Assembly: GCA_021234155.1 (NCBI GenBank)
Contig: JAJEKV010000003.1
Span: 29,557,166-29,621,165 of the forward strand
Source: Isoetes taiwanensis
Lineage: Eukaryota; Streptophyta; Lycopodiopsida; Isoetales; Isoetaceae
DNA length: 64,000 bases
Direction of reading: 5' to 3'
Below are positions 33,726 through 45,880 of this stretch, piece after piece. Each line of letters begins with the position of its first letter. Position 1 is the first letter of the stretch. The translations under genes were made by a program, and so were the position numbers. A model generated the notes under the pieces. The model did no database searches. It saw only the letters and a program-made list of their open reading frames with translations, and was not told where the DNA came from.

Positions 33726-33800
33726 TCATGACCTATTGGTCTCCGTGGACGTTAAAAAATCTATTCTATTCTATTCTATTCTATTCTATTCTATTCTATT
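33726..33800 (+). mobile_element. Tiny non-LTR retroposon tail with (TCTAT)n end and 4-bp target duplication
   Basis: This 75-bp insertion is absent from the collinear sites in copies 1 and 3 (GTTGCGTTCAAGG in copy 3). It is flanked by CGTT on both sides (33,722-33,725 and 33,801-33,804). It reads TCATGACCTATTGGTCTCCG, then TGGACGTTAAAAAA, then seven TCTAT repeats. This is the form of a 5'-truncated LINE or SINE with a simple-repeat tail. Confidence 0.65.
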
Positions 33801-34711
33801 CGTTCAAGGCAGATATAGGTTGCAAACGAATTAGAGAACTAGTTCTCAAATGGAGTTAAGCAAGAAAAGAGAAATCTCTCGAGTTTGGAAACCTTTTCAA
33901 AGGACCGTTTTCTATTGCTGAAGAAGCTGGTATGAATTCTTATTAATTGTAAATACACAACCAACACTCTTTTTTTGAAGGTATCCTACCAGCAACATGT
34001 ACCTTTAAGTTTGTTTGCTTAAAAATGTTGCTTAGGTATTAGTAATTAGTGTTATACATTTTTTGTTTTGTGCATTACATTTTATTTTTGGCATTGTTTT
34101 ATTCTAAAAGGCTAAAAATTCATTTAAGCATTCTATTAACATCAGATTGCATTGACAAAACTATGAAGTCGCTAACCTCTAGTTATGGTCGCTTAAAATT
34201 CAAGTTGTGTGATAATGTTCTGTTCATCTTCCTATGAGTTGTTCTTCTATCCATTTCCCTTTGTTTCTTTTCACATTTTTCTCCTGCAAAAGCTAAAACT
34301 CACTATTCTATCAAACCGCTGCCATTATCTTTTTAACCCTATTTTGTTTTCCATGTATAGGGTCAACTGCGTATCATACTTTATTCATATTTTCATTTCC
34401 TCAACTCATTCTCCTAATTTTATTGTTATACTATATTCTATTTTTACATTTTTCTCTTGCAAAAAAATTATTTCGTCAATTGATAGCACTTGATGTCATG
34501 TTTTCATTACAGGTTCACCTGATTATGCTTCATTCATATTGTCATTTCTCATCTCATTTTTCTATTTTCCATCTTAAACTACTATTCTTTTTACAATTTT
34601 CTCTTGCGAGGGTGACATGATTCTATGTTTCCATCTATAGGTTCACTTGATTATAATTCATTTATATCTCCATCTTGCTGATATTTATATAATAGACTCC
34701 CTTCTGTATAG

Positions 34712-35220
34712 AAAGGGAAGATTCATTTCCTCCCTGATAATAATTACACCAGGTTCGCCGCTATCAAATCAAAGCAAACAGGTCTGATCAGCAATGAGGC
34801 AATGGACTTGGTGAAGCAGGGGTTGAATGAAATTATACATGGTCCGTGCAAATGTATTTTTTGTCTGATTCTGCACATGGAGCACCATATGCAGGCCAAG
34901 CATACAAGTTCTGAATTCATAGAATGGGTGGCAAGTTCCCGAGGGGACACTGATGGGGTAAGTTTTGCTGATATGCATTTGGTTTTGTGAACATCTAATG
35001 AATCCCCGCTTGCAGGCTTCATTCACAGGTGATAAATCAATTGTTTGCTGGTAGCGATAGCAGACAGATTGATGTCATCAAAAGCAACATGGTTTTGAAA
35101 GTGCAGACTCCTAAAGTGCCTCGACAGGAGGACATTACCAATTGTGTGCTCTATATCATGGCCTACATGGACATGTTTCTAGAAGACCTCAAGTGTCGAG
35201 GAGCGGCATTAAGTTTATAA
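34712..35220 (+). pseudogene. Ulp1-like protease relic, copy 2
   Basis: Same two segments as copy 1, with KFVPD-type start HFLPDNNYTRF and QGLNEIIHGPCKC. The active-site segment reads VPRQEDITNCVLYIMAYMD, so the glycine after the nucleophile Cys is changed to Val. The catalytic His region is absent here too. It ends at a TAA at 35,218-35,220. Confidence 0.6.
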
Positions 35221-37270
35221 ACTGTTTTCCTATATGTGAAGAGATGTATTTGCTTCCATGCTATGGCAGCATGGAAGAGCAAGACACACTTCATATTCTC
35301 TTGCTCATGCTTTGATTTGAACTCAAACACACAAGGAGGATGCATCGTTGCACACTTTGAAAACTTGAAGAGCAAGGTGAGGACTTTTGACTCAGGTCAC
35401 ACAAGGAAGTCATGAAGATGAATCAAGCATGTTTGAAGATTTGAAGACCCCTTGAAGAGTTCTTGGTATGTGATGCTACTATTTGAGTTCTTGGCATAAT
35501 TACATTCTTTGATTTCCATCTTATACCCTCCACACCCTTCACATGAAGATATACTCATGAGATCCCAAGTTCCATGCCTACATTTCATCTCCCAAGTCAA
35601 ATTTGGCCTTGAAGATTTTTTCTAGTCAAAACTTCTCCTTTACATGTCATTCGCATTCCACAAACTTGCCATGCCATCACCATTTCATTCAAGCACAAAA
35701 ACTTCAAAGGTCAACTTCCTCTCTCTATAAGTCAAAGATGAGAGAGAATGCAAAAATTCCTAAGGGAAGCACCTAAAGTCAAAATTTGCCTAGAAAATGC
35801 AAATTATATGCATTGATGCTTAAATTGACCTATGACAACACTCAAAAGAAGCCGAGTCACCATACATGTCATCCACATTGCCATGTCATACCATGCACGT
35901 GTCACCCCATTGAAATCCTATTTTTCGCAAAAGTTCTTCAAATTACATGGTTGAATCCATAAGAGAGACACATCATCATGCCACATCTTCACCAACACCT
36001 CCACATCATCATCCACATGTCATACACATCATGTCCACCTCATCCAAAGTTTTGACTAGAAAAAATATTCTTAGCCAAGTTGTTTGACACCTCACCACCA
36101 TTGTTTGTCATGTCACCCTTACATTGCCAACTCATCATGCCCCCATGCCAACCTTTTTAAGGCCAAAATCCAAAAGTGTTCATTTGCAAAAGAGATTCTG
36201 GCATCTTCTAGAGCATCAAAAAAGATCCTTTTTGCAAAAAAGAAAATAAAAAAAAAAACTCAAATATAGCTTCTTGGGAATCGTGCCTTAGCCTATTTTG
36301 CAAAAAAAAAAATTCCTATCTACCTCCCCCTCCCCCCCAAAGCCTAGATTCCTTAGCCAATCACCCCGTGCCACGTGAAACATCCGGGCATGTGGGGCAG
36401 TGGAGGTATCGAGGCCCACGTGGACATTACACGTAAATCTCAATAATATTGGATTTATTTTTTGTTATATACCCTTGTCTTCAAGATCGAATTGGGCCGA
36501 TGGGATATTTCATCAGAAGTGCCAAGAACCCTAAATCCGGGAAATGCCAAGATCCGTCTAATTCGCCCGAAACAACCATGCAATCATGACTCTAAGCTGC
36601 CGAATTATCTTGTATAATGTCAAGAATGCATCACAGAGGCAAAAAGACAGAGAATCAAACCGAAGAAGACAAGAACGGAACAAAACAGGGAATTTTTTAA
36701 AAGGGGCTTTTGTACTCAGAGAAATTCCGAGGGCTTTGAGGTGAAAGAGAGATTGAGTACCTTGAAGAAGGACCGGCTCGCATATTGGGAGCTTGATTCT
36801 GCCTTCCAGACCTGATACTTTGCTTGAATTATTGACAAATTCATGCTATTTCTTTGATTGTGTACCTATTTGATCCTGTGCCCAAGACTTAGAGCTTGGG
36901 ATTGATATTGTTTACCTGTGTGAACCTAATTTAAATGAAAATCCGAGTCTTGTTGTCAAATTTATGAGTATTTCCTATCGATATTGTGACAGAAGTTATT
37001 CTCCTTGCATTATTTTACCTTTGCACATCATTCTGAGCAAAAGAGAAGTAGAAGCATTGCATTTAGACACCCTGAAGACAAGCATGTGATGGATGCAATA
37101 TTTGCTTGATTAATTGAAATAGATCTGAGCCTAGCTCCACATTTTTACATTGCTCAAATAATATTCAGCAATTCATAGGCAAGTCATGGTAGGCGTAGAT
37201 ATTGCATGAAAAGGCAAAAAAAAGTGCACTTAAACTCCCAGCGAACCCAGATTTCTCTGCTGCTCACTTT

Positions 37271-39065
37271 TTGTGACAGTCACTCATTCAAAAAATCAAA
37301 ATCTCAAAAGAGTTGGCCTTATTTTGCAAAACACAGTGTGGAACATTGTGTGCAGACATCTTAGAGGAAGATCAATGCATCAGATCTCAAAAAGAGACCA
37401 CCTGCATCGAGTTTGAAAATTCCGCTCTCTGCCAGGGACATTGACCAAAAACTGACTTGGTCAGGAGTGCTTATTTGAAAAATCTTCCCTCATTAAAATC
37501 CTTCTGACTTTTGGCCTAAGATACTTCAAGGTCTTGTGCAGCTTTAGAAACAAGAATCATGATCAAAATCCCTTTGGTTTGCATTTGAGATAAATTCTTG
37601 CAAGGCAGACTTTTTTTCCTTCAGGGAAGGCTATTTTAATCAATTGCTTGAGCATTCTTTTTGGATTTTTCTCACTCAGAGTGGTTGCCTCAAGCAACCT
37701 GGAGGTTCTAAACCACTGCGGTTGAAGGTTTGCCAGGAACACCTTCAACATTTTGGAGGTTCTACCGACATCTTTTCCTGGAGTTTGAACTCATGGCTCC
37801 TAGGAGAACAAATGAAAGATCACAGGAGAATCATGAAGCCTCTGCTGCGTCACTTACTTTGACTATACAAGCAAACTCAGGTATGCCTTGTCATTACATT
37901 GAGTTGAATATGCCAATTCCTGTTCCTACTTTTGATCCAAGCATGAATGCTAACAATTTTCTAGAAACTTTTGAGGAGTATTACCAAGAATACACAAGAA
38001 AGGTTGCAAATTCTCTGAGTTTAAAAAATGTTTCAAGAATGATGAGGTTAGAGCTTGACTTGAGTATGTTATGCATTTAGGAGCTAACTCCTGGGATGAA
38101 TTGGTCAAGAAACTTGGCAAGGTTTGGTAAGCTTTTGGATCTTCAGGATTTGATTTTTGAACTGCAAACCTTTCATATAAAGCATGGTGAGAGTGTTCAC
38201 CAATATGTGGAAAGGTTTAATCTTTATCTTGTCAAGTGTCAGATTAATCAAGTTCCTAACCATACTTTGCATCTTGTGGCATCTTTTATCAGAGGTTTAA
38301 GTAGTAGACCAAGAATACACAAGAAAATGCTCAAGATCCGAAAACAAGAAGGCCACAATACATAAGGCTTTCACTAAAGCTACTGAAATTACAGATATGA
38401 TTTCTTACTTACCAGATGATATGCACTCACCTCATGATCCTTTTTTTTTTTTAGATTATGAACAAGAATACATGGGACCAGGACCTGTACCAGTTTATGT
38501 TATTCAAAAGGAGAAGAAAAAGACAAAGATGGAGGATGCTAAGGGTCCTGTAGCAGATGTGAAAGCTGAGATTACCAAAGTGTCAGAGGCCTTAGTCGAG
38601 GTGACCAAGCAACTCCAAGAGATGAAGAACTCCAAATTTGAAAAGAAGATTTATCCACCTTGAGCTCGTTGTTCAAGAAATTCTCATTCCTCTCATTACT
38701 GCTGCTATAGGCCTTGTACAAAATGTGGTAAAAGGGGGAATTTTGGTAAGGAATGCCCTGTATGTGCCTTTTGCAAAGCTGTGGAACATTATGAAGATAG
38801 GTGTAGTGTAAAGAAATATTTTGCTAGGCAGGAAAAACCTAAGCCTAATGAACCAAATGCTTCCATCAGATTTGTGCAGGAAATTGAAGAACAGGAGGAG
38901 ATTGTAGATGTGCATACTAGAGGAATGAACAATGCAAAAGGAAAGGAGTTAGCACGAGCTAATGAGGAAGTCAATGCTATAAAACACAAGGAAGTTGATC
39001 AAAATATGGTTGTACCTCCTCCCCCTGCTTAGAAATATTTGAGAAAGGATAAAGATAGTGAGTAT
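37271..39065 (+). mobile_element. Ty3/gypsy fossil, leader and gag part (copy A)
   Basis: A leader of about 520 bp is followed by gag. The gag start is near 37,794 (MAPRRTNERSQENHEA), with a retrotransposon-gag core (NNFLETFEEYYQEYT; LIFELQTFHIKHGESVHQYV; FNLYLVKCQINQV), an acidic/coiled segment (VSEALVEVTKQLQEMKNSK), and a Cys/His knuckle region around 38,690-38,820 (CTKCGKRGNFGKECPVC). The 2 kb before it (second half of the downstream unit) may be its LTR. It is broken, with several breaks, and ends abruptly against NLR-3 at about 39,066, so protease, reverse transcriptase and integrase are absent. It is similar to copy B at 45.9-49.7 kb, so the pair spread by local duplication rather than by independent insertion. 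Confidence 0.7.
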
Positions 39066-41640
39066 TTTGAGTATTTGAAACGCTCCCAGAAGGTAGCTAA
39101 TGCATTTCGTGATATTTGCACTCAACCAACTGCAGCTGCAAATGCATTTAGACTTTTCGAGCCCACTGTGATGGGCATCCAAGAAGCAGAACAACTGTTC
39201 ATGCATTGCACACAAATTGAGGATAAGAATAAGGAATTGAATCTGCTCAATGCAATAATTCCTCTGTGCGCTGGGCTTCCATTAGCAATCAAAACATACG
39301 GCACTCACTTTAGATTGCCAGAAAGGCGGACAGAAACACACTGGAGGGAAATCTTAACACGACGGATCTTGAATTGTGATGTTAACCCATCAAATGCGGA
39401 TGACGAGGATGGTGAGGTTTTAGAATTGTTAGAACGCAGCATTGAATTTCAATCCAAAGATGTGCAAGATGCCTTCATCGATGCTGCTCTTTTCTGGCGT
39501 CGGAAACCACTGGAAGAAGCTAGATATGCTCTATACGTCGGAGTTAATGATATTTTGCAAGTTTTATTGGACGAATCCATCTTTTATTCTAGGAAAGATG
39601 AGTGGCATAATGAAACATATCTTCTAGAATGCCATGATCTATTTCTTCCCATTGCTCAAAAGCGCGCAAACTTCAACAACTGGAAATATCTAGAGGCAAG
39701 TGCTTATATGTTTATAGAAATGTCTCTCTTTTGTTTCAACTTCAATTTATTCACTTTCTTGAAAAACATAGATAAGACAAGCATTACCAGAAGGAATGGA
39801 AGGACTTCGTGGGGAAGAATTGGAAGAAATTCTTGAGGCAAGTGCTTATCTGCTTATAGAAATGCTTCTCTTTTGTTTCAACTTTAATTTATTAACTTTC
39901 TTGAAAAATATAGATAAGACAAGCATTACCAGAAGGAATGGAAGGAATTCGCGGACTACAAGTTGATGAACTACCAATTCAAACATTGCAGAATAAGCTA
40001 TCATCTCTCAAGTACCTATATTGTGATGCTCTCATTGGTCGTGTGTCTGACATCTCACAATGTGAAAAGCATGATCTCAAGTTTTTGCAAATATCTCAAT
40101 CCCTCGATCCAAGTCATCTCCAGGTTTTCACTTTATCATTCCCTCTTATTAGAAGAAGATATTAGATGTGTAAAAAATCAAGCTAACTAATTTATCTTCA
40201 ATATTTGGGACAGTTCTTTTCAAAAATGCAAGTCTTCATCATCCCTTACGGCTTCCAATATGGAGTAGAATCAACCTTGGTACGTCATCATCTTACCTCT
40301 TTATTTGAAAATAATAGGAACTTGCTTATCGTGGACATTGATGGAGGAAACACCGAACTATCTGAGTTACCGGCTGCTTTTTGCAACATGGTGCATTTGC
40401 AAGTAATTAGATTTCGAAATTTCTCTTGCTTGAACATGTTTACTTCCTTTTCTAAGCCCTTGAGTTCAAAATGCCTTCACCTCTCGGGATCCTCCCCCGC
40501 CCCTGACCACCACCGCCTCGGCCTCTCCGCCATACCTGGTGCTCGATCTCTCGGTGCTACCGGCCGGCCCTTTGCCCGTCGCGCTTTCGGCCCTCATGCA
40601 GCCACTGAGGCGGCTTAACCTCTGCGGTGCTCCGGCTTCGCCCGCCTTGCCCCGCCGCCCCGGGCAGCCCCCCTCCCCGGGCCTGGCTCGGCCTCTCGGG
40701 GTGCTCCCGGCTTCCTGCCTGTCCCCCTTTGCCCCTCACGGCTTCGACCTCTCGGGGGTGCACCCGGCTTCGCCCGCTTTGCCCAGCCAGCTTTCGGTCC
40801 CGGCGCCACTGCGGCGGCTTCGACCTCGGGGTACTCCCGCTCTCGGCCTGCCCGGCCAGCGACCCCGGCCGTACTTTCACGCCCTCACGGGGCAAACCTC
40901 TCGGTGCTCCCGGCTTCGCTTCGCTGCAGGCGTGCTGACGACTCGACCTACAAAGGGTGCTCCGGCTTCGCCCTTTTGCCCGAGCAGCGCTTGGCGTTGC
41001 CCTTGAGGTACTCCCTCCCACCGTGGGTACTCCCGGCTCTCCGATACGCTTTCGGCAACAGCGGATTGCGCATACAGCCAGGATGAGCCTCTCGGGGGTG
41101 CTCGGCCTCGCCTTGCTTCACGCGCTCTGACGTTGCCCTTCCTGGCGTACCATCTCTCGAGGGTGCTGTTCGCCTTTGCCGGCTTTCTTCCGGCGGACGC
41201 GACACAGGGTGCCACTCCTGGGTGGAACGCTGACTCTCCGGCCTCCCGGCCTCCCTCGGCACCCTGCCCGCCCTGCGACGGCTCGACCTCTCGGGGTGCT
41301 CCCAGCTATCCTGCCTATCCGAGGCCCTCCTTGTTAAATTCCCTCGGTATTTTGCTTGCACTGGCGCTCGTTCGAGCTTTTAGTGGCTTATGCTCGGCCC
41401 ATTGCTTTCGCCATGCAATGGCGGCTTCGATGTCTCAGTGCTCAAGCTTGCTCACACGCCCAAGCGGCTTCAGTCTTTGCCCCACTGGAGGTGCTCCGCC
41501 TCATGTGGTGCTTCTAGTTCTCCTGCTTGCTCGACACGCTCAGCATGCTGCCCGCTGTGGAGGAGCTCAACCTCTCGAGGTGCTCCCAGTTCCCGCGCCT
41601 GCCCGAGGTGTTCGTCATTAGATTCCCTTGGCTTAAGTAA
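39066..41640 (+). pseudogene. NLR-3: 5'-truncated NLR (half NB-ARC plus LRR)
   Basis: The NLR sequence starts inside exon 3 at RSQKVANAF, just after RNBS-B. The P-loop and Walker B are therefore absent and it cannot bind nucleotide normally. GLPL (CAGLPLAIKTYG) and the CHD motif (LLECHDLFLPIAQKRA) are present. Exon 3 ends at 39,695, and two 76-nt GC-AG introns flank a 66-nt exon (IRQALPEGMEGLRGEELEEI, then LE), longer than the NLR-1 version. Exon 5 starts at 39,914 and exon 6 follows the GGGACAG acceptor at about 40,213. The GC-rich LRR block (40,480-41,630) is out of frame. One of its better repeats is LRRLDLSGCSQLSCLSEALL near 41,275. It ends in RFPWLK and a TAA at 41,638-41,640. An open frame from 39,039 runs from retroelement sequence into the NLR part. 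Confidence 0.8.
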
Positions 41641-43371
41641 TGTATAAAACTAGCCCCAAGGAAGTGACCCAACACATGCATGATAATACAAAATTGTTTA
41701 GTTATTATAGTAGTATGTTATATACACATTCACCAGTTTTGAACCTTTAATAACATTATGATGCAATGTCTTACGTTTAACCAAGAAGCCATTGTGCTTG
41801 TATATTAGTCACGTAGTTTTTTTTATTTTATTTTATTAAGATAGATTTTGTTTCAATATGTGCTCCTAGGATTTGCTGTGGAGTGGAAGAAAGACTAGGT
41901 GGTGGTTGTGGTTAAATACTGCAATCCACTATGTTTGCTTCATTTACTTGAGAATACTTCAAATACTATTCATTTCTCTTCATAGTGTTATGTAGATTTA
42001 AACGTGGGAATTTGATTCACGTCCAAGACATTTTCCATGTGCTATCATGTGTCAAGTCAAACATATCACCTTCCATGTGACCCCACTAATTATGCCTATT
42101 CGCAATGAGTAACTTTTGTTCAAAATCAAATTCTTGAAAGTTGAATGCTAATTACACCTTCAGTGTCACAATATTATACCATATAATTGTTTGTTACCAT
42201 CTATATTAGCACTGCTTGATGTTTAGTAAAAAAATAAGGGCAAACAATGGGAGAAGGGGGCACTGAGGTGAAGAACGAGAGTGCCAACTTGTCAAACTTG
42301 GCCAAGACTCCGCATTATATCTTGGGGCTTATGACATGTTAAAAGCAAGAAGTTTCTTATCATGTCTTAGTCTGCATATCAATGCATCATTGTCTATCAT
42401 GTCATATTCGACTTGGTAAATTTGTTACCTTTTGGTGGAAGCAAGCCAAAGACAGTGTTGCGTTCAAGGCAGATATAGGTTGCAAATGAATTAGAGAACT
42501 AGTTCTCAAATGGAGTTAAGCAAGAGAAGCGAAACCTCTCGAGTTTGGAAACCTTTTCAAAGGACCGTTTTCTATTGCTGAAGAAGCTGGTATGAATTCT
42601 TATTGATTGTAAATACACAACCAACATTCTTTATTTGAAGATATCCTACCAGCAACATGTACCCTTAAGTTTATTTGCTTAAAAATGTTGCTTAGGTATT
42701 AGTAATTAGTGTTATACATTTTTGGTTTTGTGCATTACATTTTATTTTTGGCATTGTTTTATTCTAAAAGGCTAAAAATTCATTTAAGCATTCTATTAAC
42801 ATCAGATTGCATTGACAAAACTATGAAGTCGCTAACCTCTTGTTATGGTCGCTTAAAATTCAAGTTGTGTGATAATGTTCTATTCATCTTCCTATGAGTT
42901 GTTCTTCTATCCATTTCCCTTTGTTTCTTTTTACATTTTTCTCCTGCAAAAGCTACAACTCACTATTCTATCAAATCGCTGTCATTATCTTTTTAACCCT
43001 ATTTTGTTTTCCATGTATAGGGTCAACTGCGTATCTTTCTTTATTCATATTTTCTTTTCCTCACCTCATTCTCCTAATTCTATTGTTATACTATATTTTC
43101 TTTTTACATTTTTCTCTCGCAAAAAAAATTATTTCGTCAATTGACAGCACTTGATGTCATGTTTTCGTTACAGGTTCACCTGATTATGCTTCATTCATAT
43201 TGTCATTTCTCATCTCATTTATCTATTTTCCATCTTAAACTACAATTCTTTTACAATTTTCTCTTGCAAGGGTGACATGATTCTATGTTTCCATCTACAG
43301 GTTCACTTGATTATAATTCATTTATATCTCCATCTTGCTGATATTTATATAACAGACTCCCTTCTGTATAG

Positions 43372-43872
43372 AAAGGGAAGATTCATTTCTTCCCTGATAA
43401 TAATTACACCAGGTTTCCCGCTATCAAATCAAAGCAGACAGGTCTGATCAGCAATGAGGCAATGGACTTGGTGAAGCAGGGGTTGAATGAAATTATACAT
43501 GGTCCGTGCAAGTGTATTTTTTGTCCGATTCTGCACATGGAGCACCATATGCAGGCCAAGCATACAAGTTCTGAATTCATAGAATGGGTGGCAAGTTCCC
43601 GAGGGGACACTGATGGGGTAAGTTTTGCTGATATGCATTGGTTTTGTGTTCTACAAACATATAATGAATCCCCGCTTGTAGGCTTCATTCAATTGTTTGC
43701 TGGTAGCGATAGCAGACAGATTGATGTCATCAAGAGCAACATGGTTCTGAAAGTGCAGACTCCTAAAGTGCCTCGACAGGAGGACATTACCAATTGTGGG
43801 CTCTATGTCATGGCCTACATGGACATGTTTCTAGAAGTCTTCAAGTGTCGAGGAGCGGCAGTAAGTTTATAA
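43372..43872 (+). pseudogene. Ulp1-like protease relic, copy 3
   Basis: Same protein segments as the other two copies. Here an open frame of 136 codons (43,462-43,872) runs through both halves: DLVKQGLNEIIHGPCKCIFC, then RGDTDGVSFADMHWFC and VPRQEDITNCGLYVMAYMD. The nucleophile Cys and oxyanion Gln are kept. The usual HW-containing segment between them is still missing, so activity is not expected. Confidence 0.6.
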
Positions 43873-45419
43873 ACTGTTTTCCTATACGTTAAGAGATGTA
43901 TTTGCTGCCATGCTATGGCAACATGGAAGAGCAAGACACACTTCATATTCTTATGCTCATGCTTTGATTTGAACTCAAATGCACAAGGAGGATGCATCTT
44001 TTCACACTTTGAAGACTTGAAGAGCAAGGTGAGGACATTTGACTCAGGTCACACAAGCAAGTCATGAAGATGAATCAAGCATGTTTGAAGATTTGAAGAC
44101 CCCTTGAAGAGTTCTTGGTATGTGATGCTACTATTTGCGTTCTTGGCATAATTACATTCTTTGATTCCCATCTTATACCCTCCACACCCTTCACATGAAG
44201 ATATACTCATGAGATCCCAAGTTCCATGCCTACATTTCATCTCCCAAGTCAAATTTGGCCTTGAAGATTTTTCTAGTCAAACCTTCTCCTTTACATGTCA
44301 TTCACATTCCACAAACTTGCCATGCCATCACCATTTCATTCAAGCACAAAAACTTCACTTGACTTGGTCATACATATGGTCAAAGGTCAACTTCCTCTCT
44401 CTATAAGTCAAAGATGAGAAAGAATGCAAAAATTCCTAAGGGAAGCATCTAAAGTCAAAATTTGCTTAGAAAATGCAAATTATATGCATTGATGCTTAAA
44501 TTGACCTATCACAACACTCAAAAGAAGCCAAGTCACCATAAATGTCATCCACATTGCCATGTCATACCATGCACATGTCACCCCATTGAAATTCTATTTT
44601 GCAAAAGTTCTTCAAATTACATGGTTGAATCCATACGAGAGACACATCATCATGCCACATCATCACCAACACCTACACATCATCATCCACATGTCATACA
44701 CATCATGTCCACCTCATCCAAAGTTTTGACTAGAAAAAATATTCTTAGCCAAGTTGTTTGACACCTCACCACCATTGTTTGCCATGTCACCCTTACATTG
44801 CCAACTCATCATGCACCCATGGCACATCGCCTCCCATATACACCTTTTTAAGGCCAAAATTCAAAAGTGTTCATTTGCAAAAAAGATTCCAGCATCTTCC
44901 TGAGCATAAAAAAAGATCTTTTTTGCAAAAAATAAAAAAAAAAAAAAACGTTCATTTTGGCCCTCAAATATGAATCGTGCCTTAGCCTATTTTGCAAAAA
45001 AAAAAATCCTATCTACCCCCCAAAGATTTATTTTTGTTATATACCCTTGTCTTCCATACCGAATTGGGCCGGTGGGATATTTCATCAGAAGTGCCAAGAA
45101 CCCTAAATCCTGGAAATGCCAAGATCCGTCTAATTCGCCCGAAACAACCATGCAATCATGACTCCAAGTTGCCGAATTATCTTGTATAATGTCAAGAAAT
45201 GCATCACAGAGGCAAAAAGACAGAGAATCAAACTGAATTAGCCAAGAACGGAACAAAACAGGGAATTTTTTAAAAGGGGCTTTTGTACTCAGAGAAATTT
45301 CGAGGGCTTTGAGGTGAAAGAGAGATTGATTACCTTGAAGAAGGACCGGCTCGCATATTGGGAGCTTGATTCTGCCTTCCAGACCTGATACTTTGCTTGA
45401 ATTATTGACAAATTCATGA

Positions 45420-45444
45420 TAAAGGCTCAAGTCCTTCAAAAAAA
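45420..45444 (+). mobile_element. 25-bp retroposed scrap with 10-bp target duplication
   Basis: Compared with units 1 and 2, copy 3 has an extra TAAAGGCTCAAGTCC-TTC-A7 flanked by AAATTCATGA at 45,410-45,419 and 45,445-45,454. An A-tail and a ~10-bp target duplication are the marks of LINE-type target-primed insertion of a very short 3' end. Confidence 0.6.
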
Positions 45445-45880
45445 AAATTCATGATATTTCTTTGATTGTGTACCTATTTGATCCTGTGCCCAAGACTTAG
45501 AGCTTGGGATTGATATTGTTTACCTGTGTGAACCTGATTTAAATGAAAATCCGAGCCTTGTTGTCAAATTTATGAGTATTTCCTATCGATCTTGTGACAT
45601 AAGTTATTCGCCTTGCATTATTTTACCTTTGCACATCATTTTGAGCAAAAGAGAAGTAGAAGCATTGCATTTAGACACCCTGAAGACAAGCATGTGATGG
45701 ATGCAATATTTGCTTGATTAATTGAAATAGATCTGAGCCTAGCTCCACATTTTCACATTGCTCAAATAGTATTCACCAATTCATAGGCAAGTCATGGTAG
45801 GCGTAGATATTGCATGAAAAGGCAAAAAAAAGTGCACTTAAACTCCCAGCAAACCCAGATTTCTCTGCTGCTCACTTTTT

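Larger units (their letters stand above)
32992..37270 (+). repeat. NLR downstream unit, copy 2
   Basis: Collinear with unit copies 1 and 3. It lacks the 1-kb insertion of copy 1 and part of the segment after AAGTCAAACATA (about 33,415) that copies 1 and 3 keep. It contains its own small retroposed insertion at 33,726-33,800 and a Ulp1 relic at 34,712-35,220. At the right it runs without interruption into the gag leader of the Ty3/gypsy fossil. Confidence 0.75.
41641..45880 (+). repeat. NLR downstream unit, copy 3
   Basis: Collinear with copies 1 and 2, and the most complete at its left part. It contains a Ulp1 relic at 43,372-43,872 and a 25-bp retroposed scrap at 45,420-45,444. It lacks a short segment just before ATTTATTTTTGTTATATACC (near 45,020) that copies 1 and 2 have. 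It runs into the second Ty3/gypsy leader at the right. Confidence 0.75.
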
